10,860 nucleotides of DNA from NCBI GenBank assembly GCA_964551175.1, contig CAZKBZ010000092.1, positions 1 to 10,860 of the forward strand, in the 5' to 3' direction. A program made the translations under genes and the position numbers. The stretch is from Desulfobulbus_C sp964551175. Its GTDB lineage: Bacteria > Desulfobacterota > Desulfobulbia > Desulfobulbales > Desulfobulbaceae. The number at the start of each line of letters is the position of its first letter. The first letter of the stretch is position 1. Shown here piece after piece: positions 6,708 to 10,860 of the stretch. A model generated the notes under the pieces. It ran no database searches. It was not told where the DNA came from and worked only from the letters and a program-made list of their open reading frames with translations.

Positions 6708-7535
6708 TTACAGTAATACCGCAGTCAGCAGGTAGTCAAAGATAAGCACTGAAATCGAAGACATCACCACGGCCTGGGTAGTCACCTTGCTGACACTTTC
6801 CGCCCCGAAACCGACTCCCCTGATCTGCTGGACAAAATAACCACGGCCGGTACTTATCCAGACCAGCAGCAGAGCAAACACAAATGACTTGATAATGCCC
6901 AGCCGGATATCATGGTTGGTCACACTCTGCATCATACCATTAAAATAAGAACCGGAACTGACCCCCATCAGCTTGACACCTGCCAGGTAGCCGCCGAAAA
7001 TACCGACAACATCAAACATGGCGGTGAGCAGGGGAACAGAGATCATGGTGGCCAGCAGCTTGGGAGAGATCAGGTAACGAAAGGGATCAACGGCCATGCA
7101 CTCCAGTGCATCTATCTGCTCCGAAATCCGCATGATACCGATCTCGGCGCACATGGCAGATCCGGCCCGACCCGTGACCATGAGAGCAGTCAGGATCGGC
7201 CCGAGCTCCATGATGAGGGTCAGGGAAACAGCTGATCCCAGCATTCCCTCGGCACCGAACTTGTGCAGGGAATAATAACCCTGCAGCCCTAACACCATTC
7301 CCGAAGACAGAGCCGTGAAAAAAATCACGGTCACGGAACCGGCACCGATAAAACGAAGCTGCTTAACCAGCTCCCTGCCCCGGAAAGGGTGTTTGAAGAC
7401 ACCGGCAAGTGTGGCAAGAAGAAAAATCCCCATGCGACCCAGGTCGGTGAGCAGATAGAGAAACTGGTCACCAAGCCTGGCAAAGGGTCTGGCCCAGCCG
7501 GGAATATCGGGTTCTTGCAACTGTTCCTGTACCAT
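6708..7535 (-). CDS. mlaE: MlaE, permease of the phospholipid ABC transporter
   Basis: MlaE is the integral inner-membrane subunit that binds phospholipid beneath the MlaD ring. The 275-residue product has an amphipathic N-terminal segment and about five hydrophobic stretches (roughly 66-88, 101-122, 158-185, 213-230, 253-274). The signature block of the family runs from ELGPILTALMVTGRAGS (110-126) through AEIGIMRISEQIDAL (130-144) to VDPFRYLISPK (149-159), the coupling-helix region that contacts MlaF. The ATG at 7535 lacks a clear Shine-Dalgarno; a TTG five codons later after AGGA is an alternative. It is the first gene of the mla operon and is separated from the upstream PilZ gene by a terminator, so the operon needs its own promoter in 7536-7580, where I see no strong match. 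Confidence 0.95.
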   Translation of the reverse strand: MVQEQLQEPDIPGWARPFARLGDQFLYLLTDLGRMGIFLLATLAGVFKHPFRGRELVKQLRFIGAGSVTVIFFTALSSGMVLGLQGYYSLHKFGAEGMLGSAVSLTLIMELGPILTALMVTGRAGSAMCAEIGIMRISEQIDALECMAVDPFRYLISPKLLATMISVPLLTAMFDVVGIFGGYLAGVKLMGVSSGSYFNGMMQSVTNHDIRLGIIKSFVFALLLVWISTGRGYFVQQIRGVGFGAESVSKVTTQAVVMSSISVLIFDYLLTAVLL

Positions 7536-7579
7536 GATTGTATAAACGGAAATTATTGATTGACAGGTTTACATACCAC

Positions 7580-7615
7580 AAAAAAACGAATTGCCTAAGC
7601 ACTTTATGCAATTCG
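7580..7615 (-). terminator. Rho-independent terminator after the PilZ gene
   Basis: On the minus strand CGAATTGC (7615 to 7608) pairs with GCAATTCG (7594 to 7587) around a 13-base loop and is followed by seven T (7586 to 7580). The 8-bp stem is not very GC-rich but is perfect, and it lies 36 bases after the PilZ stop. It implies that the mla operon is not simply read through from the PilZ promoter. Confidence 0.75.
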
Positions 7616-7650
7616 ATGCAGCAGAGACACCAAATATAATAATGAGAAAA

Positions 7651-8067
7651 TCAGCAGGTCGCAGCTACGGCAGGATTGGGAAAATTATCCTGGAACTCAG
7701 TGACTACGCCGAGCGGATCATCGGTATTATAGAGTACCAGGGTCTGTAGAAACATATAATCGTCTTTATCCATAGTAACAAATTCAAGAGCGAGTCTATC
7801 GGAGTCCGTACGAATAACCCGGGCACAGACTTTAACAATCCGACAGAAATCAGGCCCGTCTTCATGTAACTCAAAAGAACAGATATCACCGGGCTTGAGG
7901 GAGGTTGACCCATAAAGACAGACTCCTCCCATGCTCAGGTTGCACATCTGGGTAAAACGATGTCTCCTGCCATGTTCGATCAGCCAGCTGCTGCGGTCAA
8001 ACACGACCCTTGAATAACGACGTCGCTCCTGACGCTGTCGTTGTGAAGCAACAGATTGTGCCAGCAT
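7651..8067 (-). CDS. single-domain PilZ protein, predicted c-di-GMP receptor
   Basis: PilZ domains bind the second messenger cyclic di-GMP and change partner interactions, often for motility, adhesion or exopolysaccharide. The 138-residue protein has both ligand motifs: RxxxR at R16-R20 within ERRRYSR, and NLSMGG at 43-48 fitting the D/NxSxxG motif. Beta strands of the barrel follow (VCLYGSTSLKPGDICSFEL, then VCARVIRTD and LALEF), and a helix closes the domain. There is no other output domain and no membrane segment, so it probably acts by binding a partner. Start choice: ATG at 8067 has GGAG six bases upstream; the GTG at 8079 has none. It has its own promoter and terminator and so seems monocistronic. 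Which process it controls cannot be read from the context. Confidence 0.9.
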   Translation of the reverse strand: MLAQSVASQRQRQERRRYSRVVFDRSSWLIEHGRRHRFTQMCNLSMGGVCLYGSTSLKPGDICSFELHEDGPDFCRIVKVCARVIRTDSDRLALEFVTMDKDDYMFLQTLVLYNTDDPLGVVTEFQDNFPNPAVAATC

Positions 8068-8073
8068 CAAATA

Positions 8074-8077
8074 CTCC
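8074..8077 (-). promoter_or_regulatory. ribosome binding site deciding the PilZ start
   Basis: GGAG on the minus strand stands six bases before the ATG at 8067. This favours that codon over the GTG at 8079, whose upstream bases show no purine-rich site. Confidence 0.7.
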
Positions 8078-8101
8078 ACCAGAGAGAATAACTATCAATA
8101 T

Positions 8102-8110
8102 AGTATACCA
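8102..8110 (-). promoter_or_regulatory. extended -10 promoter for the PilZ gene
   Basis: On the minus strand TGG-TATACT (8110 to 8102) is a textbook extended -10 (TGn plus a 5/6 match). The -35 region at 17 bases is poor (CTTTCA), as is common with extended -10 promoters. The start would fall near 8095, giving a leader of about 28 bases before the ATG at 8067. Confidence 0.55.
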
Positions 8111-8244
8111 CGATTATCTTGAAATGAAAGAATCTTATCAAAAAAACAAGACACTTATTCTTTTAAAAAAAGGTATTGTGGGTGCCATGTATTGTCATGT
8201 TGACAGCCATCGGATTATACTCTTGAGTGGCAGATGGCTTGTTT

Positions 8245-10716
8245 TCAACCCTCCTGGGAAAAAGAATAACGGCCGGTAAAAAAATCATCCACGCATCGGA
8301 GTACCATCTGTTCATCTTCAAGTACCATGTCCATCAACTTGGTGGCTCCGAGCAGACGGCCCAGCATATCGAGCTTTTCCTGCATAACACTGCTCTTTAG
8401 GCCTGCAAGCCTCCCCTCAAGCATGTCACCCTTTTTTTCCACTGCAAATTCAAGCTGTTGAAGAATCCTGGTGATAAAATCAATCCGCAATGCACGGTGG
8501 TCATAATCTCCCCCGCCACCGGCAAAACGCAGCATGCAGTAATTCTCTGCTGCATTCTCTCCGCACAGAACATCAACAATGGTAAAATGGTATCCAAAAC
8601 GGATGTTGAAATGAAGATAATCCGATCCGATGACTGCATAGCTTGCAAAGGCAAAGCTATCCCGCTTGGGAGGAATACCCCCGGCAAGTTCAATTTTATC
8701 GTAGGCATCCCAGTCAAAAGGTTTCTGCTTCCACTGCACATCCCGGTGACCAAGCCCCCGCCACAGGGCAAGAAAAGGTATGGACGTGATTTCCTTGAGA
8801 GGCACATTCCCGCTTTCCTGCCGGTCTGCCCTGATGCCTCCACCCACATCAAACAAAAAAACGTCAAGGGGCAGGTCTCCGATCAGTTTCAGTGCTCCCC
8901 GTCCCGTACCCGGCCTGGCTGTTGAAAACATGGCCTGTACAGCCTTTTCGTGGCAGAAACGGATGATGTCATGCATGGAACGACAGCCTTCAGGGATAAA
9001 ATTTTCTGCTGCAGGATCAACAAGTTCCAATGGAGCAATAAACCCCAGAACCTCCCGCAGAATGCGATAATATCGATTATTCTTTTTTGCACTGGTGGTT
9101 TTTCGGATCAGGGCTTCAATCCTGCCCTGATACGCGACACCCTGGTCTCCATCCACCGTAACAAGGGTGCCATGCTCAAAACATGTTCCTGCATCTGTAA
9201 TTCCGGTCAGGAAGGGAACGCCGAATTCTCGGGCTACCGTGGCAAAATGACTTGCCCGGCTGCCCCGTTCGGCTACTACCCCTGCAAGCCGGCTGAGGAC
9301 CTGTACATAGTCCGGCGGAGTGTCACGGGTTACAAGCACGGCTCCTGCAGGCACGTCTTCCAGCCTGTGGTTGTCATCAATCCTGTACACCACTCCGGCG
9401 GCAACACCGCCGGCCGCCCTTTCTCCTCCATCGCATAACACAACAAGATTCTTGTCAATATCTTTCCGTTCCGGAACATCTTCAACTGTTGCAGAAACAT
9501 GCAGAGGCCTGGATTGCAGGATATACAGCGTGTCATCCCGGTCGATTGCCCATTCAATATCCTGGGTTGTCTGGAAATAATCTTCTATCTTCATTCCCCA
9601 GCCACAGATGGTTTCCACCTGTTTTTCCGTTACTGTCCGGTACTGCTCCTTTCTGTCCATAATCTGAGGATGCTCTTCTCTGGAGAGTACATACAGATCC
9701 GGTATCATGGCACCACTGACCAGGGCTTCACCGAGCCCGGGTATGACGTGCAGGTGAAGATTATCAACCTGCCCGGTTTCATGTAGCGGATTTCGTGTAT
9801 AGAGAACGCCACTGCATTTGGCTGAAACCATTTCCAGCACCAGCACGGACATGGCTGTCTCTTCATCACTCAAACCGTTTCCAACACGGTAGCACAGAGC
9901 TTCCGGCGAATACTTTGAGGCCAGGACTTCAAGATAGGAATCAATGAGCTGTTCCCGGGTCACATCCAGCAGCGTGGTGTACTGGCCGGCAAAAGAACAC
10001 GCACCATCTTCACTGATTGCACTGGAACGGACAGCTGTGATCACCTTTCCGCCGGCATCCCGCTCAAGTTCATCATAGCATCCAAGCATTGCCTGTTCGA
10101 TATCAGGCGGCATTTCAGCTGTCAGGATATACTCCCTCAACTGTCCGGAAATCCAGTTCAGGGAATGCGTTGAATCGATGTTGAGTTCAGATAGGTAATC
10201 ATCTATCTTTTCGCGAAGATTATTGTATTCGATAAGATAATGAAAGCTGTTGGATGTCACCGCAAAACCCCGGGGAACAGGCACTCCAAGCTCGTTTTTC
10301 AGGACAGCAAGATTTTTAGCCTTATTGCCGATGTTCTTTGCATCAGGATGAATTTCAGCAAGGGGAACTGCGTAAGGGGGACTGATATTGATTTCCGGTG
10401 GCGCCAGCAGGAAACGGACATAGAAATCAAACTTTTTATGATAATCTTTCAGTGAAACATATTTCCCCGGAGCCATTACACAAAGGGAATCCACCATACC
10501 GGCGACCTGCTCGGAAAAGAGGTCAAAACGGACTCGGGTTCGAGAGAAATCTTCCGGAAGATCACTGTGCAGCAGTTCCTGGAAATCCGCCATCTGATCA
10601 TGACAGCGGGCATCAAAGCGCAACAACTGCTTAAAGGCCTCATACTTTTCACGCATGATCGTACCGGGCGCAAAAATCCGGTACGACCAGTGTTTGAAAA
10701 GTGCATTGAAAACCAT
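8245..10716 (-). CDS. PEP-synthase-like phosphotransferase with unrecognised C-terminal domain
   Basis: The 823-residue protein has the ATP-binding and phosphohistidine parts of PEP synthase / pyruvate phosphate dikinase. Residues 1-115 are an unassigned helical region. About 125-405 is the ATP-grasp domain (GNKAKNLAVL 130-139, AVRSSAISEDG 228-238, SFAGQYTTLLDV 241-252, DIEWAID 386-392, LYILQSRP 397-404). About 455-535 is the swivelling domain with the phosphorylatable histidine H490 in GSRASHFATVARE. Residues 540-823 are not the PEP/pyruvate TIM barrel: I see none of its motifs, and the protein is too short to hold one as well. The region has conserved-looking blocks (RGALKLIGDLPLDVF, FDVGGG, LRFAGGGGDYDH). 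ATP hydrolysis with transfer through H490 is likely; the final acceptor is unknown. The order ATP-His-Cterm differs from rifampin phosphotransferase (ATP-drug-His). The ATG has AAGG at 10723-10726, spaced by 6. It seems to be transcribed alone. Calling it PpsA would be wrong. Confidence 0.88.
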   Translation of the reverse strand: MVFNALFKHWSYRIFAPGTIMREKYEAFKQLLRFDARCHDQMADFQELLHSDLPEDFSRTRVRFDLFSEQVAGMVDSLCVMAPGKYVSLKDYHKKFDFYVRFLLAPPEINISPPYAVPLAEIHPDAKNIGNKAKNLAVLKNELGVPVPRGFAVTSNSFHYLIEYNNLREKIDDYLSELNIDSTHSLNWISGQLREYILTAEMPPDIEQAMLGCYDELERDAGGKVITAVRSSAISEDGACSFAGQYTTLLDVTREQLIDSYLEVLASKYSPEALCYRVGNGLSDEETAMSVLVLEMVSAKCSGVLYTRNPLHETGQVDNLHLHVIPGLGEALVSGAMIPDLYVLSREEHPQIMDRKEQYRTVTEKQVETICGWGMKIEDYFQTTQDIEWAIDRDDTLYILQSRPLHVSATVEDVPERKDIDKNLVVLCDGGERAAGGVAAGVVYRIDDNHRLEDVPAGAVLVTRDTPPDYVQVLSRLAGVVAERGSRASHFATVAREFGVPFLTGITDAGTCFEHGTLVTVDGDQGVAYQGRIEALIRKTTSAKKNNRYYRILREVLGFIAPLELVDPAAENFIPEGCRSMHDIIRFCHEKAVQAMFSTARPGTGRGALKLIGDLPLDVFLFDVGGGIRADRQESGNVPLKEITSIPFLALWRGLGHRDVQWKQKPFDWDAYDKIELAGGIPPKRDSFAFASYAVIGSDYLHFNIRFGYHFTIVDVLCGENAAENYCMLRFAGGGGDYDHRALRIDFITRILQQLEFAVEKKGDMLEGRLAGLKSSVMQEKLDMLGRLLGATKLMDMVLEDEQMVLRCVDDFFTGRYSFSQEG

Positions 10717-10860
10717 TGAGTGCCTTACCCCTCAACTTTTGTCACAAAAACAAGAGAAATGAAAGGATGCTTTATTTTGGAGTACAGGCAACCATGCAAA
10801 ATTGTCTTTTCGCCCGATCTCTGCGTTATGCTCAAAATTTTATCCTCGGAATATCAATCA
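10717..10860. other. leader of the PEP-synthase-like gene and window edge
   Basis: These 144 bases hold the ribosome site of the minus-strand gene (10723-10726) and no strong sigma-70 promoter match. Two plus-strand frames are open to the window edge, from ATG at 10759 (34 codons) and at 10793 (22 codons, with AGG seven bases before it). They overlap each other, and neither product is recognisable, so I do not call a gene. Confidence 0.4.

Noticed and set aside
8165..8239. Possible terminator after the PEP-synthase-like gene: inverted repeat 8205-8211 with 8233-8239, a second at 8193-8205, and a T run on the minus strand at 8171-8165.
   Set aside because: The 7-bp stem has a 21-base loop, and neither hairpin directly abuts the T run. 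It is too weak to annotate as a terminator.
8010..8279. Plus-strand 89-residue frame overlapping the PilZ start and the following intergenic region.
   Set aside because: Its first part is antisense to PilZ, it has no ribosome site and no known similarity, and it covers the PilZ promoter and ribosome site.
8245..10716. Annotation as phosphoenolpyruvate synthase (ppsA) or pyruvate phosphate dikinase (ppdK).
   Set aside because: The ATP and phosphohistidine domains fit, but the PEP/pyruvate barrel that defines those enzymes is not visible.

Overview
The window looks like chromosome from a Gram-negative anaerobe, most likely Desulfobacterota (Desulfobulbales-like). This is an inference from protein style and gene content: outer-membrane lipid transport genes, a one-piece transketolase, and a PEP-synthase-like protein without a barrel. 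No rRNA or other marker gene is present to settle taxonomy. There are no mobile elements, CRISPR arrays or tRNAs. One assembly gap (100 N, 5602-5701) cuts two genes.

Left part (1-960): about 530 bases of AT-rich DNA with no convincing gene, then a small SleB-type cell-wall hydrolase on the + strand. It ends at a strong, two-sided hairpin terminator shared with the convergent transketolase gene (- strand). Transketolase and a DusB-type tRNA-dihydrouridine synthase (+ strand) are divergent and share a short AT-rich region (about 3049-3076) with candidate overlapping promoters. DusB is followed by a small conserved protein of unknown function with a CxxC motif.

Middle (4435-7535, - strand): an mla phospholipid-transport operon read in the order mlaE, mlaF, mlaD, [gap], mlaA, mlaC. 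It covers the inner-membrane permease, the ATPase, the MCE-domain subunit, the outer-membrane lipoprotein and the periplasmic lipid carrier, so almost the whole trans-envelope pathway lies in one operon. MlaB is absent from the visible part. MlaD loses its C-terminal half and MlaA its N-terminus to the gap, which must really be several hundred bases long. MlaC carries a CxxC pair and a charged helical tail.

Right part (7587-10716, - strand): a single-domain PilZ protein (c-di-GMP binding motifs intact) with its own extended -10 promoter and a terminator that separates it from mla. Upstream of it is an 823-residue protein with the ATP-grasp and phosphohistidine domains of PEP synthase, in which the PEP/pyruvate barrel is replaced by about 280 residues of unrecognised sequence. 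That protein is the most interesting item here: a probable dikinase-type phosphotransferase whose acceptor is unknown. The last 144 bases contain its leader and perhaps the start of a + strand gene that runs off the edge.
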